From Azadirachta indica (taxonomy: Eukaryota; Streptophyta; Magnoliopsida; Sapindales; Meliaceae), in contig CM040445.1 of the NCBI GenBank assembly GCA_022749755.1, positions 6,221,182-6,285,181 on the forward strand: a DNA stretch of 64,000 nucleotides. The letters run 5' to 3'. The notes under the pieces were generated by a model. The model saw nothing but the letters and a program-made list of their open reading frames with translations. It was not told the origin of the DNA and made no database searches. The stretch's first letter is position 1, and each line of letters starts with the position of its first letter. A program made the position numbers and the translations under genes. Positions 37,151 through 51,547 of this stretch are shown here, piece by piece.

Positions 37151-39418
37151 TATGTTAACATTACTAAATATATTAATACTTATTTCAAATTAACTAATGT
37201 CAAAACAATTACTGAAATCATAACAAACACTTTTTTTTTTTTTTCCCTTTTTTTAATAATTGAATACTTAATGCAGATGAAATTTAACTAATTTAATTAA
37301 TTTTATTTATTTATTTTTTTAATTTTTTAGACACTTTTAGTTAGATAAAAATATTTATTTATTAAATTTCTTGACAACAAAAAAATGTCTACCTAACTAA
37401 CTAATTTATTTATTATCAATCACTCGAATTAAATTTATAATTATAATATAATATTTAAAATTAATGTAGTGGACCAAACACACCCTGGCAGTATTATCTT
37501 ATGTCTAGTGTAATAACTAATAATAATAAATAATTTATATTCTAATATCAGTTTTCTCTCACTTAATTACAGTCCAAATCATCACTCTCAACAAATATAT
37601 TTGTTATAAACACAGACAAGTTTGAAGCTTAGGCTCATTTTTAATAATTGAAATCTTTTCCTAATCACGCTTTTCTATTTGTTTACTTTTATTTTTTACT
37701 AATTTATTTATTTATTTAAAGATCAATATTGATTGTTGTAGTTGTCTTGTCGTTGTTTAAAAAGTTATCACAAATCCAAATCCGTAGCATATTCGTCAAC
37801 GAAGTGGTGGGGTCCGGTGCTCGTCCTGTCCAGCGATTCCTACAAAGTTAGTCACGTGTAACATATTATATATAATTTAACATAAATTAAAATATAAAAT
37901 TTTTATTTTGACTATTATTTAGTGTTGAATTATTTCAACATTAACTTATTGACCGATTTTATGAATAATATCTATTCGCCATTAATCTTTTTATAATTTA
38001 AAAGTAAAATTTATTGATCACTATTAACAAAAAATTAATCTCAACCATCAAATATTTGAATCCTTCGTAAATAAAAATAATAATTTACAAAAATTTAATC
38101 CTACAAATAAACGTGACATTGTCATATCATTATCATGAATTTAATAGTTTTATTAGAATAAAAAAAAATTATATAAATCATATGATAACAATGTGATATA
38201 TAATCACATGAATTGTGTTAACCTTAATTTGTATAAAAAAAATTGTAAACTATTTTATATTTATAACATTGTTACAATTAAAAAGATAATTCAACAATTA
38301 TCACAAAAATTATTTATTGAGATTAAAAAAATAATGACAAATAGTCGGAAGTTTTTATTATTTTAAATATTACACTGACAAACAAGTGATATTATAATAA
38401 AATACCTACAAAAAAATTTAAATAAACACTCTGTAGCTCCTCTCATAAATTTATCATTTATTAGTGAGGTCTATAATTCACGTAATATTCAGTAGAGGAA
38501 AGAGAATTCTATAAAGAGCTTGAATTTGAGGGCGTGGTGGTTGGTTGGTTTGGCTAAGAATACTTGAAAATCAAGAACCCAAAAAAAGGAGGAGTCGAAG
38601 GTCAATTTTCCTTTTTAATTCAAAAGACAGTCACTGTACGTTTCTTTTATCGCATCATCCCTACACGCACAGCTCAAAGGCTACCATGCATACTTGTTAG
38701 TACATATTTGTTGTGCCCTGTTAATACCCAGCAGTTTTTTTTTTTTTTTTTTTTTTATAATTTTTTTGCATTTACTGATATTTGAGTCTACTGTACCAAT
38801 TATACTCTCGAATTTCTACGCACGTAGCATGTAGTATTTAGCTTTTAACACTTATATTTTAATTAAAAAAATATCTATTCACACTATATTTAAAAATTAT
38901 CATTCAATCAAATAATAAATTTTATTTAAATAAAAATATTAAATATATTACAATAAATTGAGGTAAACTTACGTTCTATATATGTATTAACAAAACACAG
39001 TGTAATGATTCTTCATTCCTATCTTTTTTAATTTGTCGATAATTACTCTTTCAAAAAAATAATAATAATAATAATAATTGCCGATACTTACATTATATAA
39101 GCGCGCAATAATAAGAAAAGTAATTATCCTTAATAGTCGGTCACTCATTTCAAACAAAAGCGAAAAGAAATGGAAGAAATATCTGAGTTCGAAAAAGGAA
39201 AAAATGTAAAACGTGTTGAGTAATCAATTCAAAGGGGTAAACAAAAGAGAAAATGGGAACAGCCCTCCTCCTCCTTATCGTGTGAATACCATCATATATA
39301 TATATTATCGACATTAGATGAGAAGGGAAAGAAGAAGACCTATCTGTATTTCTTTCTTTGATTTATTGTTTTCTTACAAACGAACCCTCCTCCGGTTTTA
39401 CAACTGAAATTTCTTATC
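37151..39418 (+). promoter_or_regulatory. Spacer and ACX1 upstream region
   Basis: Very AT-rich spacer with no supported gene. A long poly-T run lies at about 38735-38757 and an AAT microsatellite near 39058-39079. The likely ACX1 TATA box is ATATATATATAT at about 39293-39305, about 115 bases before the start codon. Confidence 0.45.
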
Positions 39419-42400
39419 ATGGACGGCGTTGGCGTCGATTATCTAGCTGATGAGAGGAAGAAGGCACAGTTTGATGTCCACGATATGAAGATCGTCTGGG
39501 CCGGCTCCCGCCACGCCTTTGAAGTCTCTGACCGGATGGCTCGCCTCGTCGCCAGCGATCCGGTCTTAACTTCTCTAACCCGTTCCTTTCCATTCTTTTT
39601 GGCTCCGATGCATAAATTTGAATTATTCTGTTCGGTTTGATGATGAAATTCGTTCTTTTGGTCTTTTGTAGTCTCTGTTTTATGTTGAGGATAATGTAGG
39701 AAAGAAGTAGCATTTGCGATCTGCTTCATCCACTAGAGACTAACGTGGATAGAAAATATTTCTGATTTATACCTCTAAATAGATAATATCTGTGCACGTG
39801 TACAAGGCCAGTGGTTGTTTGTTGGTATGAATTGGTGTTCTGACTCTTGATCACAGTTTTGCCTTTGCGTATTGCTGCTAATTATGGATATAGTTTGGTT
39901 GCTGAGCTTAGATGAATTTTCTTTAATCACTGTGTGTGAGACCTTTATTTCAGAATATTTTAATTTCCTTAAGGGTAAATTATTGGTTAAGATCAAATTG
40001 AATCAATCGGTAGCGAGAGGCTGCTCCTGTTGTTAAGAACTTTCAAATTTTATGCTTTTTGTGGTGCTTTAGAAAATATCCACTTAGGAAGCAGCTGGGT
40101 TCCTCATTTTGGGTTCTAATATTGACTTTCTAGTTCTGTTTTGCTCCGACAGTCTTTTCCGGGGTTTCTGATATTTGCTGTCCTTCTTGTTGGTAGGCCT
40201 TTCGAAAAGATAACCGAACTATGCTAAGTAGGAAGGAGTTGTTCAAAAACACTCTGAGAAAGGCAGCTTATGCATGGAGACGGATCATTGAGCTACGTTT
40301 GACTGGTAGGTTTTTTTATCTTTTTATATTGAAGTTCCCACGTAAGTGCCATTTCTTTAAATTTTGTTAATATAATTTTAAGATGAAACAATGATTATAT
40401 ATTTCATAGTATATAAAAATTAACTGCTTAGACTTTTTTTACTACAGATGAAGAAGCATCTAGGTTAAGGTCTTATGTGGATGAACCTGCTTTTACGGAT
40501 CTTCATTGGGTATAATTCTGTCCTCCTTGTGGTTGCATTATAATTTCAGATATGTCTTGTACTTGGGCTGAGTGACATTGACATGCTTATGGGATGATGA
40601 ATTCTTAAGTTTCTCTTGACTTCATTTGAACTCCTTTAAATTGCTAATGGTAGATAGTCTATTTCATTGCCTATTGATCTTCAAATGCTTAATATGCAAA
40701 GTCTGTTGGTTATATATCCATCTATTTATAACATTTGCATTTTCTTGATAGGGAATGTTTGTACCAGCTATTAAAGGACAAGGCACTGATGAGCAGCAGC
40801 AGAAGTGGTTACCATTGGCATATAAGATGCAAATAATTGGTTGCTATGCACAGACAGAGCTTGGTCATGGCTCCAATGTTCAGGGGCTTGAAACCACTGC
40901 AACATTTGATCCCCAGACAGATGAGTTTATCATTCATAGTCCTACCCTTACTTCGAGCAAGGTGAGTAAAATGTATAGCTATTTGACAATTGTTAAAAAA
41001 GGTTCATTTGACATCTTATCAACTGTATCAGAGTTTTTTATGTTCTCAGGTTTTGTCTTGTATTGAATTGAACATTTTCAGATAAGGTTCTTAATATTCT
41101 TGCTTTGTTTTGTGTTGTTATTAGTGGTGGCCTGGTGGATTGGGTAAAGTTTCCACACATGCTGTTGTTTATGCACGCCTTGTAACTAATGGTCAATACC
41201 ATGGAGTGCATGGTAAGTTCATCATTCATTTTTGGAGTTGCATAAAAAATGGCCTCTTTTGTATAACTGTTCAATGGGTTACCATTTTCAGGTTTTATTG
41301 TACAGCTCCGGAGCCTGGAGGATCACTCACCTCTTCCTGGTATAACCGTGGGTGATATTGGAATGAAGTTTGGAAATGGAGCATATAATACCATGGACAA
41401 TGGTGTTTTGAGATTTGATCATGTGCGCATTCCTAGGAATCAAATGTTGATGCGGTTTGTCCTTTCTCTTTCCTTCTCTCCCTCCTCTATATTTTGAAGC
41501 TATTATTAATCTGTAAAAGCTGCCTAATGAGAGAAATGCCTTTAAAAATTAGTCATTATGTGGGATAATTTGTCCAATTGAGAAGCTTGTTTGTTTCTAA
41601 TTACTTAATCATCATCATCATCTTCATCATTAATTGATTGACTGCCCAGGTTGTAAAAGTTATAGTAGGACCCTGCTTCAATTCATACACACAAATACAA
41701 GTACAAAATTCCATAATTAAAATTTATAATACGATTTTTTCCATGGTTTACCAAGTCGGTACTGATCATCATCACAGTTACTTCTTATAAATTGTAAATT
41801 GGAGTTTGCGTTAAATGTCCCAGGGTTTCACAAGTTACGCGGGAAGGGAAAGTTGTGCAATCCAATGTTCCGAGGCAGTTGGTTTATGGCACAATGGTAT
41901 ATGTTCGACAAACAATTGTATCTGATGCTTCCTCTGCATTGTCGCGGGCAGTTTGTATTGCTGCAAGATATAGTGCTGTCCGTAGACAATTTGGTTCACA
42001 AAATGGTGGTCCTGAAACACAGGTACACTAGAGAACCAGTTCCTTTGTTAAATTATTTTGAATTTCTCAATGTTTGGGCACTTATCTTTGTTTTTTTTTT
42101 AATAAACAAAAGTTTCTGGTGATTGGACATGTATGATTTAGTTCATAACTTTAGGTATTCTGTGCCAGAAGATCCTAACAATTCTGCTTGGTCTCAGCAT
42201 TAGATTAGATGATGCTAATTGGACAAAATTCCCATTAATAAACAATTGCAGGATAGCATCTGATGCAGTCCTTTACTTATCTCCTATATATGACATCTTG
42301 CAGTAACATGTTAAAATAACTATACTTATTATCTTTAATGACCACCGATAATGTCGTCAGACACACATGAATGAACTTAGTCTTCTTTACAACATACAGC

Positions 42401-45400
42401 TTAGAGAAAATTGCACTGTATAGTTTTCATCTTTCTCTTGGTATTTTTTAGAAGTTTACTTTCCAATTTTTTACAAAGTACTAACCTTTCTGCTACTTCA
42501 TTTTAGGTCATTGATTACAAAACTCAGCAAAATAGACTCTTCCCCTTGCTGGCTTCTGCTTATGCCTTCAGGTTCGTTGGAGAGTGGTTGAAATGGCTGT
42601 ATACGGATGTGACCCAAAGATTGCAAGCCAATGATTTCTCAACTTTGCCGGAGGCTCATGCATGTACAGCGGGTTTGAAGTCTCTGACAACCACTGCCAC
42701 GGCTGTATGTTACTGAAACTGTTCCTGACCCTCATTTATATCTTAACCTGTTAACTAATGTCTAACTTATTTTCTGTCAATTGGTTCTCTCTCACATGCT
42801 TTATGTATTCTCTTTCAATAACCTAGCTAATGAGGATTGATGAGCCAAGTTTGATAGTTCTTATTCAGCTTATGTTGAACTTATACTTAACATGTATGTT
42901 AAATAAAACACATCTGAGTCTCTTTTCTAATGATCTAGTTCATCTATAGCATAGGCTCTGATGTCCTGATATTTTACCGGAGTTGTTAGCAATAGCAGTC
43001 TGAAGGATGCCATATACTTCTGTTAATCACCAAGTATTTGGTAATGAACCCGGACTAACAGTTTCAACTAAGTTATGTGGTTCAGAAAAATCAAGACTGA
43101 TTTGTAACAGCTCTAAAATGGTTGGGATGTTCGTGGTGTGGCTTGTTCTAGGAACTGTAGTTTATGAGTGCAGTTACATTCATTACCCCACAGGATTCAA
43201 GACAGGTTCATTTTATCCAGTCTGCACTGCTGAATGTACTAGTACTTTGTGTAATCATACTTTCATGAGTTGTTGGCTAGAAGACTATTATTGGTATTTT
43301 TGGTTTGTTTTATATGACCATAGCATTTCATATTTTGGGAAAATTTGTCTAGCAATGCTTGTTTTAAGGTATTGAATTTTCTGTTGAATGTTTTCAATTT
43401 GTTAAACCTACTCTGGTTGCAGGATGGGATTGAAGAATGTCGGAAATTATGTGGTGGACATGGTTACCTGTGTAGTAGTGGCCTGCCAGAGTTATTTGCA
43501 GTTTATGTGCCCGCCTGTACCTATGAAGGAGACAATATTGTGCTGCTCTTGCAGGTATCTGAAATACAAAACAATATCTTTCCTTTGCCAATATTTTTAT
43601 TAATTTCATTTACATGGAAAAATTATGAGATTACATACTGTCGATTCATGCTTCCATACTCCTGTGGCTGCACTTATTGTGAAAGATTTCAAGCAAAAAT
43701 GACATAAAAAACACCGTAGGATATTAAGATATATTGTTAGCACCCGGAGTTTATCCGTGGCTTGGCCCACCTTTTGACCTAAACTACTTAGGTATTGTTA
43801 TTAGACTTTGACTAATACCCATAAAATTCTCATTTTAGGTTGCGAGGTTTCTTATGAAGACTGTATCCCAGCTAGGGTCCGGGAAGATGCCTGTTGGGAC
43901 AACAGCTTACATGGGGCGAGCAGAACATCTGCTGCAATGTCATTGTGATGTCCGAAGAGGTAATGTTTCTCTCTCTCCCCTTTGCAAGCACTTTCTTTAC
44001 TTTTTCAAGTTTTAAGATTCATGTTGCATTGACCTGGCAGTTGATCCCTCTGGTGAAACAGAAATGAGGAAAACAGGGATGACAATTGGTCTGGTGGAAT
44101 AATTTTTGCCATCCCCTTCCCCATCCTCAACCTTGTCAGGCACTCTAATCCTTGTCCTAACAATAACTAGGTTAAGGATGCAGATGTCCTTCCAAGCCCT
44201 TATGTAAGGAATTGGGCCTATTCCAGCCAATTAAATGAGATTTAACAATCAAAAAATGCCTAAATACCCTCAATATTTCATTATCCAAATGGAGCAGTTA
44301 AGGAGAAATAAAACTACATCATCAAAACAAAATTCCGTATATATAGGAAAAACTGCATTGAAATCACTATTACTTTATAATATTACTTGATAAATGGTTA
44401 TTCATTCTTTCATGAGTCAAACTAAGAAGAGAAGATGGTTAGTTATTCAATTTCTGGATATAAACTATCCAATTTTGTCAGAGTCAAGAAAAACTTTGGA
44501 GTATGTTAGCTTTGAGATTTAGATTAATTTAATAATATATGAAGTTATTTAGGATCTACTATAAAGATTTCTGGATAGTTTTTAGGCTCAACTATACAAA
44601 TTTCTGGATACTTTTTAGCCTTTTCCCTGTCCCCATACAATTTGTGATTTTGGGGGTCGGAATCTCAGACACATACCCATACCTGACCTCTGTATGTCCT
44701 AATGTATACTTGCATAACTGTTTGCTTATTTCTTCTTTTTATGGCTTGCAGCCGAGGATTGGTTGAATCCTGCTGCCATACTGGAGGCCTTTGAAGCAAG
44801 GGCTACTAGGATGTCTGTTGCCTGTGCTAAAAACCTGAGCAAGTTTACAAATCCAGAAGAGGGTAATGCTTTTTGCCTCTTGATTTAGGATTATAGCTTC
44901 TTTACGACCTTTTAAGTTGAAGAGCTAATTAACTGGCTGTGTTATGTTTCTTTTCTCTTCAGGTTTTGCAGAACTTGCAGCTGATTTAGTTGAGGCAGCG
45001 CTTGCACATTGCCAGTTAATTGTTGTTTCCAAGTAAGTTCTCTCCTCATCCAGTTGAAAGTCTCAAACTCAAAACCCGGTGGGGCTTCTTTCTGGACGTG
45101 AATGTGATCTTCTGCAAAAGTTCTTTGTTGTTTTGATGTAAAATGAATGAATCAAACCCCCAACATCAACTTTATTTCAAATTCCTTGCTGTTCAAGTGA
45201 ATTGACATTTGGCAATATCTGAAGATAATGTCGTAGGTTGATGATGATGTCCATCAAAAATGAAGTTGAATATCAAGTCCTCCCTTGAGACTTCTGTATT
45301 TCCTCCTAAGTTGTTAAATTTGTTTAAGAAGCATTGTTCTGTTTCAGGTTCATTGATAAATTGCAGCAAGACATACCAGGAAGGGGGGTGAAACAGGTGT

Positions 45401-45840
45401 TGCGGAACCTATGCAACATCTATGCTTTGCATCTTCTTCACAAACATCTGGGTGATTTTGTCTCCACTGGCTGCATTACTTCCAAGCAAGCTTCTTTGGC
45501 TAATGAACAGCTAAGATCTTTATATTCCCAGGTATATATGTGTTTGCTTGACACAATTCATTCTGTGTGGCTATCTTTCCTAATTCTATTATCGATTATC
45601 ATCACAATTTTCAAATGCAATGTATTTTAGGTCCGTCCTAATGCCATTGCCCTTGTGGATGCATTTAATTACACTGACCACTACCTTGGCTCTGTCCTTG
45701 GACGGTATGATGGAAACGTGTATCCTCACCTTTACGAGGAAGCTTGGAAGGATCCTCTAAATGACTCAGTTGTTCCTGATGGATACAATGAATACATTAG
45801 ACCTCTTCTGAAACAACAGCTTCGAACTGCAAGGCTCTAA
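39419..45840 (+). CDS. ACX1: Peroxisomal acyl-CoA oxidase 1 (ACX1), intact
   Basis: Fourteen exons with consistent phases: 39419-39562, 40197-40305, 40448-40509, 40752-40961, 41125-41212, 41292-41454, 41824-42022, 42507-42704, 43423-43554, 43839-43959, 44752-44862, 44963-45032, 45348-45531, 45631-45840. The product is 666 residues, against about 664 usual for plant ACX1. It catalyses the first step of peroxisomal beta-oxidation, FAD-dependent desaturation of long/medium-chain acyl-CoA with release of H2O2, and in plants it also serves jasmonate synthesis. Visible blocks are the N-terminal LADER helix, the FAD-domain block [17 protein letters not shown], and ACTYEGDN with the catalytic base at Glu426. 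The C-terminal ARL is a peroxisomal PTS1. No frameshift is found, in contrast with its pseudogene copy at 9342-11958. Confidence 0.96.
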
Positions 45841-47745
45841 AGAATAAAAGAAAGGAAGGACTGTGTATGGTAATGGTATTACCTCGACGTAATTCACTCA
45901 ACTCCTATACTCTCTTTTATATTATTAATATAAAAGTATTAAATAATGCCGAATAAAATACCTAGATATAGTGACCCACCCAAAAGGAGAAAATTTGGGC
46001 CTGTGGGTTTCCAATGTTGTATCACGCGAGTGATTAGTTCTGTTCATGTGTAAGAAAGAGTTATTTATTTGTAATTGTAGATGGATGAAAGTTAGTAATT
46101 TATATGATTGTTTATATCACACTCATTTTAAAACTCTTCTAAAATTTTTTGGTGTTACAAGTCGTTGATTATTGGAAATATAGGATAAACATGTTAAATA
46201 ATGTAAGTTTTACGTTTTTAGTCTTTTTTTTTTTTCGCATTTTTCATAATTATGAATGTTGTGACTATTTCTCAATTAACAAAATGCAATAAATATTAAT
46301 ATGACATTATATTTTAAAAATAGTAAACTATATATGCACAAACAGTCCATATTATTAAAAGATAAAATAACAATAATAAATGTTTATTAAATATTTGATA
46401 ATCATTTATCATAAATTCTCCATAGTTCAGTTATTTAATTAAAAGCAGCAAATCATAAACTGCGTACATATTGTATACTCAGGCAGGCTTGTTTTTTATT
46501 TCTTCTTTATATACGTTCGAATCAAAAACATTCATGACAGAATAAAATATTTATACATAAAAATAATTACAATTTAATGTGAAAATTTTTTTTTACAATA
46601 TTATAAATTTAATGAAAACATAAACAATATAATATTATCATATTTTTAGCAATCACAAAACTAGAAGATGGAATAGAGAAAGATGCTCTAACACCAAAAT
46701 AAGCAAATTAATAATAAATCATGATTAAATTAGCAAAAACCGAAAAGCTTACCTCCAGTCATAATCATGAAAATTTGAGTTTTGAAGTCGCAACAATGAC
46801 TTTCAAAGATGCTAAGGTGTGTAATATTTCTAATTTATCTAAAAGTTAAGTATTTTATCTTATGCCAGTTATTTTTTAGTAACATGGTTGGTTTAATTCT
46901 TACTAATTACAAATAAATGTCAATTTTTCTCTTAAAAAAAATAAGTGGATGCAGATAGACTCTTGACAGATTTTCATATAATCTTAATAAATTTTAATAT
47001 TTATTAATTTTATTTGATAATATCACAGCACTTATTTTATTTAAAAATATATTTTTGTTCCAAATTAGTGAGGACTATTCTATAATTATTTCATTAGAAT
47101 ATTTTTTTATATTAATCATCTCAGTAACTTGTTGATCATCAGCTTCCAAGGAGCGGATCCTGCGAAGCGCATAGATTTGATACCATATGAATCGTTTAGT
47201 TTTATTGAATTTGCATTATTATGTCACTAAGTTGTAAAAAAAATATATATATATCTTTCATATTTTCTTAATTTCCTCGTCCTCCTTTTAGTATACTGTC
47301 GTAAATGGATGATCACAATGTTTTAGCAAATAGGAAAGATCTTGATATTGTATTTTGGTTATTTATTAAACCATCTTAATTAATGTCATGTAATTTTCAA
47401 TCAATTATTAAAAAAAATTTTAAGAAAAAAACATTAATGTAATACAATATATATGTAGAGACTATTAATGTAATCATGACACTAATTTATCGTTCTTCGA
47501 CATTTTTCATTATTAATAATTAGGTGTATGGGAAAATGATCAGAATTCAGGATCAACACAACACTTGCAGAAAAATATGACACGTATTTTCTTTCCCAAG
47601 AAGTCATAAAATTAAACCAAGCTCGAAGCGTCTCTTTGGACTTTGGAACCCCAGGCCATTGCCTTTTCATATCCTAAATCAGAAAATCATATCCTACAAA
47701 TACCACCTTCCTAATTAAGCCCTGTTAATTTCGTGTAGTAGCTGT
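45841..47745. other. ACX1 3' UTR and intergenic DNA
   Basis: The ACX1 3' UTR (part of it matching the pseudogene's 3' flank) is followed by AT-rich spacer. No gene or element is recognised. Confidence 0.4.
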
Positions 47746-48751
47746 TTGTTGTGTTCTCTGTGTACGTGTAGGACAAATACGGCTTCAGTTGGAAACCTAG
47801 TAGACCTCTTGTTATTCTACAGAGTTGAGAGAGAACTCTTCAACAGAATGGTTCGTGTAATGGGCAAAAGCTGCCAACAAGTCAAGAAAACCATAGCTCT
47901 CTGGCTTATGCTGGAAGAGATTGGTTACCACGACTTGATGAGAATGATTTATTTCCCACGATAACAAAACCATTGAAGCCCTTTTCAATGAGGCATTTAA
48001 GTGCCTGGAATGCATAAAACCCAACGCTGCTGAACCAACTTTATTGGATGATACTACCCCTGCTCTCTTTCAAGGCCTATTCGATGAACCAACGAGTTGC
48101 AGGTTCTTTTACTACAACCGGGAGTCCATGTATAAGCGATACACTCACATTATGGAAACTGTTTGTAACAAAATATTCGGTGAAACCGCTGCTATAGAAG
48201 TCGACGAGTCAGGCATGAGACCTGTGGTTAGTCCTGCTGGACAATTATTTGGTCAGGGACCTTCTAGTTCAAGCGGTGTCGCCATTGCCACAGAGATTAA
48301 TTGTATTGAGCCTGCTGGAGGCAGTGAAGCAGCAAGAGAATCAAACTTATTAAACCCTGATGCATCCGGATTCTATCCAGAAGATGCCAGGACAATGTTC
48401 TTAACATTTTCGAAAGGGTACCCTCTTACCCGCCAAGAAATTATCAACTTCTTTACTTCGTAAGTAAAACTATATATAATTGTTTTGTTATTCTTAATTA
48501 TTAATTTCTCTTGATGCATGAATTGATTACATAATTGCAGGAAGTGGGGTGAAGTGGTGCAAGATGTATTCATTTAACAGTCTCGTCCAGGTGAAGATCC
48601 ACAGTTCGGACGTATAGTTTTTACAACATCAACTGTGATAGCTAGGGTTCTAAATGGTCAGTCAAAAGCTAAGTTTCTTGTTAATCGAAAGCATTTGTGG
48701 ACTCGTATTTACGTTAACCGCCATGGTAACCGGGGAAAGAGGATCGGTTAA
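47746..48751 (+). pseudogene. Decayed gene of a plant family with a C-terminal RRM-like region
   Basis: The reading begins around VERELFNRMVRVMG (about 47825 onward). It shifts frame at a C3 run (47955-47957), continues openly to 48459, then crosses a GT..AG intron (48460-48540) into exon 2. There TAA at 48575-48577 interrupts a reading that otherwise stays open to 48751. The second half (ARTMFLTFSKGYP..., GRIVFTTSTVIARVLNGQ, NRKHLW) looks like a degenerate RNA-recognition fold as found in a eudicot family of uncharacterised proteins. No biochemical function is known to me. The true start is unclear; TACAG just before 47822 could be a splice acceptor, so a 5' exon may be missing. A frameshift plus a nonsense codon argue for a real pseudogene. 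Confidence 0.62.
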
Positions 48752-51547
48752 ATATATAGTAGCAACAACAATGTTAAATATATATCTTGGAATAGTAATT
48801 ACTAGATCTAGATGAATATTTTTGGGTTTAATTAATTAACTATGGGTTATACAGTGTTAATAAAATTAAACATTCTTCTTAATTTCTTGATCAGTCCATT
48901 AATCTCCGAAAACCTCTTATATATACCATATCAGTCTAGTAAACACTTAATTAGAAATGAAGCATTTACTTTATTTGTACAAATTGAACTGTTCTTATAA
49001 TTATTATCATATATATAATATAAATTAGGAAATCTTTATATAGCACCAACTGATCCACTGCTTCTAGCTAGTAGATGAGATCGGCATCAACAGACTTCAT
49101 CAGAATTAAAGTTTAAATTAGCAGAAGTGCTACAGTAAGTTTCGTCGATTAATCATGTATAATATACAACAGTAGAAGGGAAATTAAAACACGTTTTGAT
49201 GCATGTGCCAAAATAGCAACGATTTCTTCATTATTAAAAATATAAATACATTTGACTCATTATTTCTCAAAGTGGGAGACAATAAAGTGTTGTGCAAGTT
49301 GTTAAAGCATTATGTAAGCTGAGTTTAATTTGACTTTCAGGTCACAAACGCTGTTCTGGTCCTCGTGGAAGAGAGTGGAAATGACAATCAATGGTGGTAC
49401 TACTGTTAGTTAGGTCTATATACAATGTATAACATAATAAAATACCAATTTATGTAAATAATTCAATGGCTTCGTTGGCGAATACTTCTTTGCTTTGCTT
49501 TGCTTTGCTTTGACCAAATCGATGTAGCATTTGGTATTAGTGGCCTTCTAAACACCACTTATGTTGCTTGATAGAAGAAACTAATTGTAAATACTATTTT
49601 CAAATTGATTTATTTTCCCTACCCTAAATTCAAAAATGGTGGGGTTTTAATTAATTACTTCAACTTTGAATTTCTTTCCTGCTTCATTTAATTTCCATGC
49701 ATGTTTCTGTTGGTTGGCAGATGATTAAGATTGACCCCCATATGAATTCAGAATTAACTGTGACTTAATAAAAATTTAGAGGATTAATATTAATATAGAT
49801 ATAAACATAAATATTTCTGAAACAAATTCACGTTTTATGTTTCTTTGGATCTCTTTCTGAAGAAGCTTCCTATGAGCATGTCGTACAACAAGTACTCTCA
49901 TAATTGAGGTAAACAGGACAAAGTGCCTTCCCTTCAATTAAATTAACCTCCTCACCCCCTCGTCTGGGTATGCGGAGGGACCCACGCTTACCAAATTAAT
50001 CTTTCTGTGAGTTAATCCTTAAGTAATTATTAACTAATTAAAACTACGATTACATTTACCTATGAATTTATAAATTATTACAAACTCTTGTTTGTAAGTG
50101 TAAACAAAATTCGGAAGATCGGTCCTTTGGTAGTCGTCTTCTGTTGTCCCTCTGTCTCATCATTAAATTATTGCTATGAAATACAGCATTCGTCAATGAC
50201 AGCATCGAGTCACCAAGATTCTCATAAGTAATACACGCATATACGTATCATGTTACATATGGTTCGTCTCTAGATAACCATTGATTTTGGCAAATTCTGT
50301 AATTCTTCACTGATCACACATGCTATTAATTATATGAAGCAAATCATGTGCAATGGTCAAGTGTGTAAAGTATATAATTCTTTTGACTCAATTATTTAAT
50401 AAATTAATAAAATATAATTTAAAATTTTTTAAAAAATAATTTTATTTTCCTTTTAATGAATAAAGAGAACCTATATTCTGCATGAGCTTTTCTTTATAAG
50501 ATATGTTCTTATTATAAATTCATACATACATCATTCATACTATTTTTTATTAAAAAAAAAAAAGGGGGGAAAAAGAAAAAGTTGGATGACTATGACTCAA
50601 AAAAAGTTTTATTGCACTTAAATTTAGGGTTGTTACATATATATTTTTTGTGTATAAAATGTAATAATTAAATCAGTAGGTTTTATGAAAGTTTCAATAT
50701 TATTAATTATTAATTAATTTAATTGGGTTATGGATATCTTTTTGGTAGTTGATGTATCTATTGCTTACAATGTGAACTATTAGAATCCACATTGCACATT
50801 CTTAGTTCAACCTTAAATTAATAAACTATTTTATTTATTTATTTCATACAATTTAGAGGTACTTACTTTTGAATAAAGTCCATGTGGCAAAGGGAAAGCA
50901 ATATATATATATAATAGACCACATGGGTTGGACATATTGACCCAATTACATTTTCCTTTTAACCTTAAAAAAAATTAATTTATCTATCACCGAGAATTAT
51001 AAAAGAGGCTAATAATAATAGTGGTAATTAACTAATCAAAATTAATTAAGACTAATGACAGGTAGTAAAAAGACTGAAGCTACAATGAAGGATCAATTCA
51101 TAGCAGTCAATTCATAACTGACCCAAAGCCAGCTTTGATATTACATTATGCAATTCATTCATTTCACGCATTAAATTAAATTGGATTACAACACATATTG
51201 GCCTTTCAATTTTGGAACTACCAATTTGTTTATTTTTGGCCCACAATTTTTAAATACATTAATTGTGCACATGGATCAATTGAAAATTGAAATTGCCTTT
51301 TTAATCACAATTTGGAAGAGCCCAAGACACTTAACGAATGCATTAATCGTAAACATCATTCATTAAAAAATCAACATGAATAGTAAGTATTAGGACAATT
51401 ATTTCTAATTAAACTGCCGCTGCAAGGCCCCATCTCCTGGAATATTAGACAATGCTTCAATAAAAGAAAATATATATAGAGAGCCCTCCACCAACATTCT
51501 CAGCAACGCCTCCCTCATTTAATTTACTCAGCTGTACTATACACGCA
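48752..51547 (+). promoter_or_regulatory. Spacer and ERF upstream region
   Basis: AT-rich spacer with no supported gene. A CTTTG pentanucleotide repeat lies at about 49489-49512. The likely ERF TATA box is TATATATAGA at 51471-51480, about 70 bases before the start codon. This stretch is not duplicated in front of the ERF pseudogene at 59463. Confidence 0.45.
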
